From assembly GCF_031195445.1 (NCBI RefSeq), contig NZ_CP133480.1, positions 4,518,501 through 4,582,500 on the forward strand: a stretch of DNA of 64,000 bases, written 5' to 3'. The first letter of the stretch is position 1. Each line of letters starts with the position of its first letter. This DNA comes from Acuticoccus sp. MNP-M23 (lineage in GTDB: Bacteria; Pseudomonadota; Alphaproteobacteria; Rhizobiales; Amorphaceae). The notes under the pieces were generated by a model, which had not been told where the DNA came from, did no database searches, and saw only the letters and a program-made list of their open reading frames with translations. Positions 48,921 through 57,921 of the stretch are shown here, piece after piece. Both the position numbers and the translations under genes were made by a program.

Positions 48921-50002
48921 CAGCCGTCCACCGACTTGGTGCCCGTGATGGTGATGCCGAACCCTTCCAGCCCCACGTAACGGCGATCCTGTGAGGCCAG
49001 CAGAACGATGGAATTGACGCCAAGGTCGCGCAGGATCTGGGCGCCGAGGCCGACATCGCGCCATTCGCGCTCGCGGCTTTGCGCACTTTCGTGGCCCTCG
49101 TCCGGGTCGGCAGCCGCAACGCCGGTCGCCCCGTCGCGCAGGTAGATCATCACACCGCGCCCGTCGGCGAAGATGCGGTCGAGCATCCGCCTGGGCGCCG
49201 CTTCACCCAGAATGTCCTCCACCACAGACTCGCGCATGATGCGAACGAGAACGTCCGCCCCGTCGCGAATGTCGCCAACCACAATGGCGACGTGCTGCAT
49301 CGGGTCGAACCTTGTGGCGTAGGAGACGACCCGCGCCGTGCCACCCGCGAGCGTGCGCGTTTCGTCCACCACCCGCTCGACCAGCCGTTCGGTCCGCTGG
49401 CGCCAGGCAATCAGGTCGTTGACCGAAACCTCGGCCAGCCCGTGCGTCCTTGCAAATTCGCTCACCTGCGGCCCGCGCATGACGGTCCCGTCATCGTTGA
49501 CGAGCTCGGACAGGACACCAACCTCCGGCAGCCCGCACAGGCGGCAAAGGTCCACCGCAGCTTCCGTGTGACCGGAGCGGATCAGCAGGCCCCCGTCCCG
49601 TGCCACCAGCGGAAAGACGTGGCCGGGGCGCACGAAATCGCTGGCGCCGGAATTGGGGTTGGCAAGGCTGCGCACGGTGTTGGTGCGCTCCTCCGCCGAA
49701 ATGCCCGTGTTGAGCCCGTGCTTGACGTCGACCGAGACCGTGAAAGCCGTTGCGAGCGGCGCGTCATTGTCGGCGACCATGGGGGCAAGGTGCAGTCGGC
49801 GGGCCGCGTCCCGCGTCATCGGCGCACAGATGATCCCGGAGGTGTGGCGCACCATCAGCGCCATCATTTCCGGGGTGGCGAGGGAGGCTGCGCAGATGAG
49901 GTCGCCCTCATTCTCCCGGTCGTCGTCGTCGGTGACGACCACCAGCTCACCGCGTTCGAAGGCGCGCAATGCCGCCGCCACCCGTGTGTTCACGTCGCTC
50001 AA
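48920..50002 (-). CDS. ribB: 3,4-dihydroxy-2-butanone 4-phosphate synthase with degenerate GTP cyclohydrolase II half
   Basis: 360 residues. The N-terminal DHBP synthase is intact (about 1-205): VVVTDDDDRENEGDLI, SGIICAPMTRDAARRL, RPGHVFPLVARDGGLLIRSG and HTEAAVDLCRLCGL. It makes the four-carbon unit of riboflavin from ribulose 5-phosphate. The C-terminal half follows the GTP cyclohydrolase II fold, but the three zinc cysteines are gone: where 'CLTGDVFGSxRCDC' is expected it reads SVVEDILGEAAPRRM. So only the RibB activity is likely. TTG 50002 is chosen as start because AAGGG lies 6 bases upstream. No FMN riboswitch was recognised upstream. Confidence 0.9.
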   Translation of the reverse strand: MSDVNTRVAAALRAFERGELVVVTDDDDRENEGDLICAASLATPEMMALMVRHTSGIICAPMTRDAARRLHLAPMVADNDAPLATAFTVSVDVKHGLNTGISAEERTNTVRSLANPNSGASDFVRPGHVFPLVARDGGLLIRSGHTEAAVDLCRLCGLPEVGVLSELVNDDGTVMRGPQVSEFARTHGLAEVSVNDLIAWRQRTERLVERVVDETRTLAGGTARVVSYATRFDPMQHVAIVVGDIRDGADVLVRIMRESVVEDILGEAAPRRMLDRIFADGRGVMIYLRDGATGVAAADPDEGHESAQSREREWRDVGLGAQILRDLGVNSIVLLASQDRRYVGLEGFGITITGTKSVDG

Positions 50003-50215
50003 AATGAACCCTTTCGACCAAGCACTGGCTCGACATAGGCGATAGCGCGCCACGGTGCCAAGCGCCAGATTGCCCCGGCGCCCGCCGGCACGCCTCAGAT
50101 CGACAGTCGAGACGCGCGAGAGCGCAGGCCGTGCCCCGATCCGGCCGTGCGGCCGCCCCCCGGTCATCGTGGCCTCTCTTTTGCAAATATTCTTGCGACC
50201 AAGAAAGAGAGACCA

Positions 50216-51595
50216 ATGAAACAGACCTCAACTTCCGGCCTCATGCGGTCCACTTGCGTGATCGCACTGATGACCGGCGTCCTTGCCACAGGGCATGCCA
50301 ATGCACAGGGCACACCGCCCGAAGCGTGCGGGGCGACCGCCGAAACCGCCAGCCACCACACAATTCCCGCCAGCGCCGATACCGTGCACTGGGGCTACTT
50401 CTCCAAGGGGCTGGAGCCGTCCGCCGTCATCAGGTCCGGCGACCTCGTCACCATCGAGACGCTGACCCACCACGCCTACGACGATGCATCGCGGATGGTG
50501 GAGGGCGACCCCGGCGCCGAGAGCGTGTTCGCCTGGGAGCCCGGCAAAAAGGGCGTGGAGCGGCGCGGCGCAGGACCGATGGACGCCTCGATCCACGGCC
50601 GCGGCGCGGGTGAAGGCTTCGGCGTTCACATCCTCACCGGCCCGATCTATGTGTGCGGCGCCGAGCCCGGCGACGTCCTTCAGGTCGACATCCTCGACCT
50701 CGCGCCACGCCCGTCCGGCAACCCGGACTATGCCGGCCGCACCTTCGGCTCCAATGCCGCCGCGTGGTGGGGCTACCACTACAACGACATGATCGAAGAG
50801 CCGAAGCCGCGCGAAGTCATCACCATTTATGAACTCGACGCCACTGGTGACGAGAACTGGGCGAAGGCCGCCTACAGCTTCCGCTGGACACCGCAGACCG
50901 ACCCCGACGGCGTGGTCCACGAACTGATCGACTACCCCGGCGTGCCGGTCGACCATTCGACCGTGGAAGAAAACCATGAAGTGCTGGAAGGCGTGCGCGT
51001 GCCGATCCGCCCGCACTTCGGCACCATGGGCGTTGCACCGGCGGGGCCTGACTTTGTCGATTCGATCCCGCCGTCCTCGTTCGGCGGCAACATCGACAAC
51101 TGGCGCGTCGGCCCCGGCGGGACAATGTACTACCCCATCGCGGTTGAGGGCGCGCTGCTGTCAGCCGGTGATCCGCATGCGGCGCAGGGCGATTCAGAGC
51201 TTGCCGGCACCGCCATCGAGACCTCGCTGACGGGGCTGGTGCGTGTCACCCTCCACAAGGCCGCCGACCTCGAAGGCACCCCGGTGGAAGGGCTCGACTT
51301 TCCGCTACTGGAAACCGCCGGCGAATATGTCGTCCACGGCTTCTCCTATCCCGACTATCTCGCCGAACTGGGGGACACGGCCCAAAGCGAGATCTACTCG
51401 AAGTCGTCAGTGGACCTTGCGATGCGGGATGCGTTCCGCAAGATGCGCACCTTCATGATGACCAACTACGGGCTTTCGGAAGACGAGGCGATCTCGCTGA
51501 TGTCGGTCGCGACAGACTTTGGCGTCACGCAGGTGGTGGACGGCAATTTCGGCGTCCATGGCGTGCTCGACAAGGCCGTCTTCGCGGGCCGCTGA
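50216..51595 (+). CDS. Exported acetamidase/formamidase-family protein
   Basis: 459 residues. A Sec signal peptide (MRSTCVIALMTGVLATGHANAQ) implies a periplasmic location, unlike the usual cytoplasmic enzymes. FmdA_AmdA features are: ADTVHWGYFSKGLEPSAVIR, GRGAGEGFGVHILTGPIYVC, EPGDVLQVDILDL, then PHFGTMGVAPAG, SFGGNIDNWRVGPGGTMYYP and GALLSAGDPHAAQGDSELAG. These carry the usual metal/amide-site residues (GDxHxxxGxxE variant). Amide hydrolysis in the periplasm is likely; the substrate is unknown. It is divergent from ribB and convergent with aroC. Confidence 0.88.
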   Translation: MKQTSTSGLMRSTCVIALMTGVLATGHANAQGTPPEACGATAETASHHTIPASADTVHWGYFSKGLEPSAVIRSGDLVTIETLTHHAYDDASRMVEGDPGAESVFAWEPGKKGVERRGAGPMDASIHGRGAGEGFGVHILTGPIYVCGAEPGDVLQVDILDLAPRPSGNPDYAGRTFGSNAAAWWGYHYNDMIEEPKPREVITIYELDATGDENWAKAAYSFRWTPQTDPDGVVHELIDYPGVPVDHSTVEENHEVLEGVRVPIRPHFGTMGVAPAGPDFVDSIPPSSFGGNIDNWRVGPGGTMYYPIAVEGALLSAGDPHAAQGDSELAGTAIETSLTGLVRVTLHKAADLEGTPVEGLDFPLLETAGEYVVHGFSYPDYLAELGDTAQSEIYSKSSVDLAMRDAFRKMRTFMMTNYGLSEDEAISLMSVATDFGVTQVVDGNFGVHGVLDKAVFAGR

Positions 51596-51627
51596 GCATC
51601 AAGGCCGGGCAGACACGCCCGGCCGCT

Positions 51628-52728
51628 TCAGACGATTGGCCAGACCGGGCCGCCGCGTCCGGTCTGCGCCCGGTGCCGCAGGAAATGGTCCGCCAGAACC
51701 AGCGCCATCATCGCCTCGCCCACGGGCACGGCACGAATGCCGACACAGGGGTCGTGCCGGCCGGTGGTGGACACGTCGACCTCCGCCCCGGCGCGGGTGA
51801 CCGAGCGGCGCGCGGTGTGGATCGAGGACGTCGGCTTCACCGCAAAGCGCACCACCACAGGCGCACCGCTTGAAATGCCGCCGAGCACACCGCCCGCCTT
51901 GTTGGACTGGAACGCAGGCCCGTCCGCGCCCATCCGCATCTCGTCTGCGTTCTCCTCGCCGGAGAGGCGGGCAGCGTTGAAGCCCTCGCCGATCTCCACG
52001 CCCTTCACGGCATTGATGGACATCATGGCGCTGGCGAGATCCTGATCGAGCTTGCCGTAGAGAGGCGCGCCCCACCCCACCGGAACGCCGGACGCCTCCA
52101 CCTCCACGACGGCACCCAGAGACGAGCCGGCCTTGCGGGCAGCGTCGAGCCTTGCCTCCCATCGGCGCGCGGCATCGGGGTCGGGGCAGAAGAAATCGTT
52201 GGTGCGCACGGCGTCCCACTGACGCGCCTCGGCACGGTCGCCGCCCATCTCCACCAGCGCGCCGCGGATTGTTACGCCGGGCACCACGGCGCGGGCGATG
52301 GCGCCGGCAGCGACCCGCACGGCGGTCTCGCGGGCGGAGGAGCGCCCGCCGCCGCGATAGTCGCGCAGGCCATATTTGGCGTCGTAGGTATAGTCGGCAT
52401 GGCCGGGGCGGTAGCGCTCGGCAATGTTGGTGTAGTCCTTGGAGCGCTGGTCCACGTTCTCGATCAGCACCGTGATCGGCGTGCCGGTGGTCACCAGCCC
52501 GTCGTCCGTGTCCAGCACGCCGGAGACGAGCCGCACGGTGTCCGGTTCGCGGCGCTGGGTGGTGTGGCGGGACTGGCCGGGGCGGCGCTTGTCCATCTCG
52601 GCCTGGATTGCCGCCAGCGACAGGACGATGCCGGGAGGGCAACCGTCCACCACGCCGCCGATCATGGGGCCATGGCTCTCGCCGAAGGTGGTGAGGCGGA
52701 AGAGGTGGCCGAACGTGTTGTGCGACAT
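51628..52728 (-). CDS. aroC: Chorismate synthase
   Basis: 366 residues. AroC converts EPSP to chorismate, using reduced FMN. Signature motifs are present: [19 protein letters not shown], the [14 protein letters not shown] segment, [20 protein letters not shown], and [20 protein letters not shown]. Full length. It is last of the fabI, histidine phosphatase, aroC operon, 10 bases after the phosphatase gene, in an order familiar from Rhizobiales. Confidence 0.97.
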   Translation of the reverse strand: MSHNTFGHLFRLTTFGESHGPMIGGVVDGCPPGIVLSLAAIQAEMDKRRPGQSRHTTQRREPDTVRLVSGVLDTDDGLVTTGTPITVLIENVDQRSKDYTNIAERYRPGHADYTYDAKYGLRDYRGGGRSSARETAVRVAAGAIARAVVPGVTIRGALVEMGGDRAEARQWDAVRTNDFFCPDPDAARRWEARLDAARKAGSSLGAVVEVEASGVPVGWGAPLYGKLDQDLASAMMSINAVKGVEIGEGFNAARLSGEENADEMRMGADGPAFQSNKAGGVLGGISSGAPVVVRFAVKPTSSIHTARRSVTRAGAEVDVSTTGRHDPCVGIRAVPVGEAMMALVLADHFLRHRAQTGRGGPVWPIV

Positions 52729-52738
52729 GGGCGCCCTT

Positions 52739-53341
52739 CTAGATCAGCGCGACGGTGCCGTCCGCAAACACCGAGAACCGGTCCTGCGGCGCAGGCAGGC
52801 CCGGCACCTCGTGCCACGGCCGGTCGCACAGGTGGCCGTGTAGCACGCGAAACACCCCGCCGTGGGTGACGGCAACGGTGTCGCGCTCAATGGTTTCGAG
52901 CCACGCGCCAATGCGGCTGGCAAGCTCGCCATAGGTCTCGCCGCCGGGGGGCCGGAACGCCCATTTGTCCTTCTTGCGCGCCTTCACCAGCTCGCGTTGG
53001 CCGCCCTCTTTCAGCTCCTCGTAGGTGAAGCCGGACCATTCGCCGAACGCGATCTCCTTCAGCCGATCGTCGGTGGCAAAGTTGCCATCGAGGCCGAGCT
53101 CGGTGCGGGCGATGGTCATCGTCTCGCACGAGCGCGACAGCGGCGAGGCCACGAAGTCGAGCGTGTCCGGCGCAATCCCCTCCGCGGCCAGCCAGTCGCG
53201 CAGGGTACGGCCGTTGCGATGCGCCTGGCCGCGCCCGGTGTCGTTGAGCGGAATGTCGAGCTGGCCCTGGAGGCGCCCTTCCACGTTCCAGTCCGTTTCA
53301 CCGTGCCTGAGGTGGATGAGGCGCACGCCCTGTGGCAGCAT
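52739..53341 (-). CDS. Histidine phosphatase (phosphoglycerate mutase-like)
   Basis: 200 residues. The catalytic [18 protein letters not shown] motif contains the phospho-accepting His; the second conserved His is in [14 protein letters not shown]. Cofactor-independent broad-specificity phosphatases share this form, so a glycolytic mutase role is not implied. Its ATG overlaps the fabI stop (TGATG), which couples it to fatty-acid synthesis and aroC expression. The substrate is unknown. Confidence 0.92.
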   Translation of the reverse strand: MLPQGVRLIHLRHGETDWNVEGRLQGQLDIPLNDTGRGQAHRNGRTLRDWLAAEGIAPDTLDFVASPLSRSCETMTIARTELGLDGNFATDDRLKEIAFGEWSGFTYEELKEGGQRELVKARKKDKWAFRPPGGETYGELASRIGAWLETIERDTVAVTHGGVFRVLHGHLCDRPWHEVPGLPAPQDRFSVFADGTVALI

Positions 53342-54171
53342 CAGCTCTTGTCTTCCGCGACCGCCTTGGTGATGTCCGGCGCGTCCACGGCCTTCATGCC
53401 GACGACGTGGTAGCCCGAATCAGCGTGGTGCACTTCACCGGTGACGGCCGACGACATCGGCGACACGAGATAGGACGCGGCGCTCCCCACTTCCTCGATG
53501 GTGACGGTGCGGCGCATCGGCGCGTTGTACTCGTTCCATTTGAGAATGTAGCGGAAGTCGCCGATGCCGGAGGCGGCCAGCGTCTTGATCGGGCCGGCCG
53601 ACAGGGCGTTGACGCGGATGCCGCGGGGGCCAAGATCGGCGGCGAGATAGCGCACGGACGCTTCGAGAGCGGCCTTGGCAACGCCCATCACGTTGTAGTG
53701 CGGCATCACCTTTTCGGCGCCGTAATAGGTGAGCGTCAGCATCGAGCCGCCCTCGTTCATCAGCGGCTCCGCGCGGCGCGCGATGTCGACGAACGAGTAG
53801 CAGGAGATTGCGAGCGACTTGTGGAAATTGTCGGCGGACGTGTCGATGAACCGGCCGGTCAGCTCGTTCTTGTCGGAGAAGGCGATGGCGTGGACGATAA
53901 AGTCGAGACCGCCCCATTCCTGCTTCACGCGGTCGAACACGGCGTCCATGGAGGCCGGGTCGGTGACGTCTAGGTGGCCGAACACGTCGGCATCAAGGGT
54001 CGCGGCGAGCGGCTCAACGCGCTTTCTCAGCGCATCACCCTGGTAGGTGAGGCCGAGCTTGGCGCCGTGATCCGCCACGGCCTTCGCGATTCCCCACGCG
54101 ATCGACCGGTTGTTCGCGACTCCGAGGATCAGACCGCGCTTTCCCGCGAGAATGCCGGAGTCAATAGTCAT
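53341..54171 (-). CDS. fabI: Enoyl-[acyl-carrier-protein] reductase (NADH), FabI type
   Basis: 276 residues, short-chain dehydrogenase fold. The nucleotide site LILGVANNRSIAWGIAKAVA and the Tyr-x6-Lys active site YNVMGVAKAALEASVRYLAA are as in FabI. It performs the last reduction in each fatty-acid elongation cycle; it is the target of triclosan in related species. The first gene of the fabI, phosphatase, aroC operon; divergent from the flavoprotein gene with a 107-bp promoter region. Confidence 0.96.
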   Translation of the reverse strand: MTIDSGILAGKRGLILGVANNRSIAWGIAKAVADHGAKLGLTYQGDALRKRVEPLAATLDADVFGHLDVTDPASMDAVFDRVKQEWGGLDFIVHAIAFSDKNELTGRFIDTSADNFHKSLAISCYSFVDIARRAEPLMNEGGSMLTLTYYGAEKVMPHYNVMGVAKAALEASVRYLAADLGPRGIRVNALSAGPIKTLAASGIGDFRYILKWNEYNAPMRRTVTIEEVGSAASYLVSPMSSAVTGEVHHADSGYHVVGMKAVDAPDITKAVAEDKS

Positions 54172-54278
54172 GGAAATCCAACCTTTTGGGACGGGGCCGA
54201 AGATATGCCCTAATGGGTGCCGTCATAGCCATCACCCTCCTCCCTCGCAAGATTGACCACGAGTTAAGAGCCAAGCCC

Positions 54279-55733
54279 ATGTCCATCACGTCACACATCC
54301 CAACCGACAAGCCCGACTTCGACGCTCTGCGCAAGGCTCTCTCCGCGGAGCTCGGCGACAGCGCGCTGGTGACGGACCGTGACGCGATGCAGCCCTACCT
54401 CACCGAATGGCGCCATCTTTACCACGGGGCGACGCCCTTTGTGGTGCGGCCGGCCGACACCGAAGGCGTCGCCACCGCGCTTCGCCTTGCCGCCAAATTT
54501 GGTGTGGCCATCGTGCCGCAGTCGGGCAACACCGGCCTGGTGGGCGGGCAGATGCCGTCCGAATCGGGCGAGGAGCTTTTGATCTCCACCGACCGGCTGA
54601 CGAAAATCGAAACCGTCGATCCCGCCGGCAACACGCTCCTGTGCGGCGCAGGCACGATCCTGGCCGACGTTCAGTCGGCTGCCGAAGAGGCCGGCCGGCT
54701 GTTCCCCCTCTCCCTTGCCTCCGAGGGCTCGGCGCGGATTGGCGGACTGATCTCCACCAACGCCGGCGGCACGGGCGTGCTGGCCTATGGCAACATGCGC
54801 GACCAGGTGCTGGGCCTCGAAGTTGTGCTGGCGGACGGCCGCGTCTGGAATGGCCTTCGTGCCCTGCGCAAGGACAACACCGGCTACGACCTCAAGCACC
54901 TTTTCATCGGCGCCGAAGGGACGCTTGGCCTCGTCACCCGCGCCATGCTCAAGCTGCGCCCGCTGCCAACTGCGCGGGACGTTGCGATGGTGGGCGTTGC
55001 GGACCCTGCCGCCGCGCTCACGCTGCTCGGCATGGTGCAGTCGACGCTGGGCGAGGCGATCACCGCGTTCGAGCTGATCCCCAAATTCGGCATCGAGATG
55101 GTGCTGCGCCACGGGGCCGGCACCCGCAACCCGTTCGAGACGATCCCCGAATGGGTGGTGCTGATCGAGGCCAGCACCTTCTCGCCCGACCGCCCCATGC
55201 GCGAGCCGCTGGAAACCGCGCTGATGGCGGCCTATGAGGCAGGTGTTGCCAACGATGCGCTGGTGGCCCAGTCCATTGCCGAGGCTGCCGATTTCTGGCG
55301 CCTGCGCGAGCTTCTGTCCGAAGTGCAGAGCTTTGAGGGCGGCTCGATCAAGCACGACGTTTCAGTGCCGATCCACGCCCTGCCCGCCTTTCTGGCCGAA
55401 GGCACGGCGGCGGCGCTGGAGGCGATCCCCGGCTGCCGCCCGGTGCCGTTCGGCCACCTGGGCGACGGCAATATCCACTTCAATTTCACCCAGCCCGAAG
55501 GCGCCGACAAGGACGCCTTCCTTGCCCAATGGGACAAGCTGAACACCGCAGTCCACGCGGTGGTCGCCAAGCACCACGGCTCCATTGCGGCCGAACACGG
55601 CGTCGGCCGGCTGAAGGCAAAGCTGGTCCCCACCGTGCGCAGCCCGCTGGAGCTGGAGATGATGCGCAAGATCAAGTCCGCGCTCGACCCGGACGGCCGG
55701 ATGAACCCCGGCCGCATCCTGCCTCTGGAATAG
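54279..55733 (+). CDS. FAD-linked 2-hydroxyacid dehydrogenase (D-2-hydroxyglutarate dehydrogenase-like)
   Basis: 484 residues of the GlcD/D-LDH flavoprotein family. The PCMH-type FAD domain holds VAIVPQSGNTGLVGGQMP, SLASEGSARIGGLISTNAGG and FIGAEGTLGLVTRAMLKLRP. The C-terminal oxidase domain has the metal/substrate residues PFGHLGDGNIHFNFTQPEG and AEHGVGRLKAK. These are most like D2HGDH, which oxidises D-2-hydroxyglutarate (formed, for example, by SerA) to 2-oxoglutarate. D-lactate dehydrogenase is the alternative. ATG 54279 is chosen with AAGAG nearby; no signal peptide. Confidence 0.9.
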   Translation: MSITSHIPTDKPDFDALRKALSAELGDSALVTDRDAMQPYLTEWRHLYHGATPFVVRPADTEGVATALRLAAKFGVAIVPQSGNTGLVGGQMPSESGEELLISTDRLTKIETVDPAGNTLLCGAGTILADVQSAAEEAGRLFPLSLASEGSARIGGLISTNAGGTGVLAYGNMRDQVLGLEVVLADGRVWNGLRALRKDNTGYDLKHLFIGAEGTLGLVTRAMLKLRPLPTARDVAMVGVADPAAALTLLGMVQSTLGEAITAFELIPKFGIEMVLRHGAGTRNPFETIPEWVVLIEASTFSPDRPMREPLETALMAAYEAGVANDALVAQSIAEAADFWRLRELLSEVQSFEGGSIKHDVSVPIHALPAFLAEGTAAALEAIPGCRPVPFGHLGDGNIHFNFTQPEGADKDAFLAQWDKLNTAVHAVVAKHHGSIAAEHGVGRLKAKLVPTVRSPLELEMMRKIKSALDPDGRMNPGRILPLE

Positions 55734-56435
55734 TCAGAGGAGCCGCGGCTCCTCCTCGTCCTTCGGGGGAGCCGGCGGTTCGGGCGCATCGGGCGTCATC
55801 AGCGCTTGCCCCTCGTTGCGGGCGTTGGACAGTTTTCGCGAGACGGGGCGCGCGGTGAACGCGGCCTTCTCGGTCAGGAGGAGCGCCTTCTCGCCCTGGT
55901 CGTTGGCAGGGTCCAGCCAGTCGCCAAAATTCTTGCGCGGGACGGTGAGCGGCATCCGGTCGTGATACTCTGCCGGGACGCCTTCGGCAGCTGCGGTCAG
56001 CACCGCGACAGTGTCCAGCTCCTCGCCATCGGGACCCATCCAGGTTTCCCACAAACCGGCAAGGGCGATGGGGGCCTCCGGCTCGAAGAAAAAGGGCTGC
56101 TTCCCGTTGTCTTCGCGCAACCATTCGTAAAAACCAGTTGCGGGAAGCAGCGCCCGGCGCCGCCGCAGCGCGTTGCGGAAGGTGGGCTTTTCCGCCGCCG
56201 TTTCCGACCGGCCGTTGATGACGAGGGGAAAATCCTTCGGGTCTTTGACGAACGGCGGCAAAAGGCCCCACCGCATCAAGGTCACTGCGCGCCCGCCCGG
56301 CACCGAGCGCACCACATGCACCGGCTGCGTCGGCGCAATGTTGTAGCGCGGCGGATAGGGCGCGGTGTCATTGGCCACCGCAAAGATCTCCCGCATCATC
56401 TCCAGCGGGATGGTCAGCTGGAAGCGGCCGCACAT
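55734..56435 (-). CDS. SOS response-associated peptidase / abasic-site DNA-protein crosslinker (YedK/HMCES)
   Basis: 233 residues. The essential Cys2 (MCGRFQLTIP) is in place for forming a thiazolidine crosslink with abasic sites in single-stranded DNA. Other SRAP residues are: YNIAPTQPVHVVR (Asn), RWGLLPPFV, INGRSETAAEKPTFR, ATGFYEWLRE (Glu) and AEYHDRMPLTV (His). It protects stalled forks. Its stop is base-adjacent to the convergent flavoprotein stop, so the two transcripts must overlap. It follows a LysE-type gene by one base. Confidence 0.95.
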   Translation of the reverse strand: MCGRFQLTIPLEMMREIFAVANDTAPYPPRYNIAPTQPVHVVRSVPGGRAVTLMRWGLLPPFVKDPKDFPLVINGRSETAAEKPTFRNALRRRRALLPATGFYEWLREDNGKQPFFFEPEAPIALAGLWETWMGPDGEELDTVAVLTAAAEGVPAEYHDRMPLTVPRKNFGDWLDPANDQGEKALLLTEKAAFTARPVSRKLSNARNEGQALMTPDAPEPPAPPKDEEEPRLL

Positions 56436-56436
56436 G

Positions 56437-57087
56437 TCAGATCACCTCGAAATACGTCACCGAAAGCCGCCCCAATATAAGCGCACCGAAGCCGAGGAGA
56501 AGCGCCCCGGCAATCACGTTGAACTTGGCAATCATCGTCTCGTTGAGGCGCACGCGCATCTTGGTCACGGCGCCGGACAGGACGCACCACCACCCCAGCG
56601 TCCCGATGGCGACGCCCAGCACCATCTGCCCCGTGCCCACATAGTCGCCCTTGTCCGGCGCCCACTCTCCGAGCGCACTGAAATAGGCCACGAAGCCGAA
56701 GATGGTGGCGGGGTTGGAGATGGTGAGAAAGAACGTGCCCACCGACATTTCGGCCGCGCTGCGACGCCGCGTCTCTTCGGGCAGCGGCTTGTCAAACCCC
56801 GGCTGGCGCCACAGGATGCGCGCACCGATGAACCCCACAATCAGCCCGCCGACCAGCTGGATGATGCGCGAATGCCCTTCGATGAAGCCGCTGACGGTGG
56901 AGACCGAAAAGGCGGCGGCACTGGCAAACACCACGTCGGCAAGCGCAGCACCCACGCCGGCGCCAAGGCCCGACACGAACCCGTAACGCAAAGCGCGCTG
57001 CATGATCAGAACATTGACCGGACCAAGCGGGGCCGTCACAAAAACACCCCCGAGAATCCCGAGAGCGATGAACGCAAGGGGCGTCAA
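56437..57087 (-). CDS. LysE-family amino-acid exporter
   Basis: 216 residues with about six helices. The family motif GGVFVTAPLGPVNVLIMQRAL is near the N-terminus (canonical 'PGP' is PLGP here). Later blocks are GAGVGAALADVVFASAAAFS and MSVGTFFLTISNPATIFGFV. It exports amino acids or similar. The start is a TTG at 57087 with no clear ribosome site, so the true N-terminus is uncertain. It forms a two-gene unit with the YedK-type gene. Confidence 0.85.
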   Translation of the reverse strand: MTPLAFIALGILGGVFVTAPLGPVNVLIMQRALRYGFVSGLGAGVGAALADVVFASAAAFSVSTVSGFIEGHSRIIQLVGGLIVGFIGARILWRQPGFDKPLPEETRRRSAAEMSVGTFFLTISNPATIFGFVAYFSALGEWAPDKGDYVGTGQMVLGVAIGTLGWWCVLSGAVTKMRVRLNETMIAKFNVIAGALLLGFGALILGRLSVTYFEVI

Positions 57088-57175
57088 TTTGGCATTTCCG
57101 TCTGCAAGAGGACTGTCGCCGTTGCGGCGCAGGGTGGGGAGACTGCGCGATTGCGCACGGAGTTTCTACTCCCCA

Positions 57176-57916
57176 TTGCCCAACCCCCGCAGACCACTAT
57201 TGGTTCTGTCTTTTGTGGGAGCAATCGCAGCAGCATCCGCTCCAGCGCTCGCCTACTCGCCCGAAGTCGAGCTCGACACCGGGGCCGATGCCCCCCGATC
57301 CGGCGCAACATTGCCGTTCACGCTGGACACCGCGCCCGGCGGAGCGACGGAAAGCATTTTGCCGGCACAAGATGGTGGGGAGGAATTCGACGGGCATTCT
57401 GCCGATTATGATGCAACGCATGTGCCACGGGAGCCCCGCGCCGGACTTGCGGACCTGCGCACCGGCGAGACCGACCTGCCGCCCGCCGTGGCAGCCGCCC
57501 GCACCGCGCTGCTGGCCGCCGCAATGAGCGGCGAGATCGATGCGCTGCGCGAGATCTTCGCCAGCCAGCGCGTTGCCCCCATCGTCGGCGGCTACGGCGA
57601 CATGCCGGCCGCGGTGGAGGCGCTGCGCCTCCAGTCCGGCGATGACGAAGGCCGGGAGATCCTGGCGATTCTGGCGGAAATCCTGGAGAGCGGCCACGTC
57701 GCGGTCGGCAAGGGGTCGACGCTGACCTATGTGTGGCCCTACTTTGCGGAGGTTCCGCTGGATGCGCTGGAGCCGCCCCACATGGTGGACGTCTACCGCA
57801 TCCTCACCTCGGCCGACGTGGAGGAAATCCAGCGGCAGGGGCGCTACACCTTCTACCGCGTCGGGATCGCACCCGACGGCCGCGTGCGCTACTTCAGCGC
57901 CGGTGACATCGAGTAA
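57176..57916 (+). CDS. Exported protein of unknown function
   Basis: About 246 residues. A signal sequence (RRPLLVLSFVGAIAAASAPA) is followed by an acidic, low-complexity section and a folded helical part, including AVAAARTALLAAAMSGEIDA and LRLQSGDDEGREILAILAEI. The conserved-looking C-terminus is MVDVYRILTSADVEEIQRQG with RYTFYRVGIAPDG. No named family recognised, although this type is frequent beside ygfZ in Rhizobiales. The start is uncertain: TTG 57176 places the signal at the N-terminus; GTG 57134 is an alternative. ygfZ begins six bases after the stop. Confidence 0.68.
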   Translation: MPNPRRPLLVLSFVGAIAAASAPALAYSPEVELDTGADAPRSGATLPFTLDTAPGGATESILPAQDGGEEFDGHSADYDATHVPREPRAGLADLRTGETDLPPAVAAARTALLAAAMSGEIDALREIFASQRVAPIVGGYGDMPAAVEALRLQSGDDEGREILAILAEILESGHVAVGKGSTLTYVWPYFAEVPLDALEPPHMVDVYRILTSADVEEIQRQGRYTFYRVGIAPDGRVRYFSAGDIE

Positions 57917-57921
57917 CCGCC

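Noticed and set aside
50003-50215. FMN riboswitch upstream of ribB
   Set aside because: I looked for the conserved RFN blocks (such as ACCGGCGGT) on both strands and did not find them.
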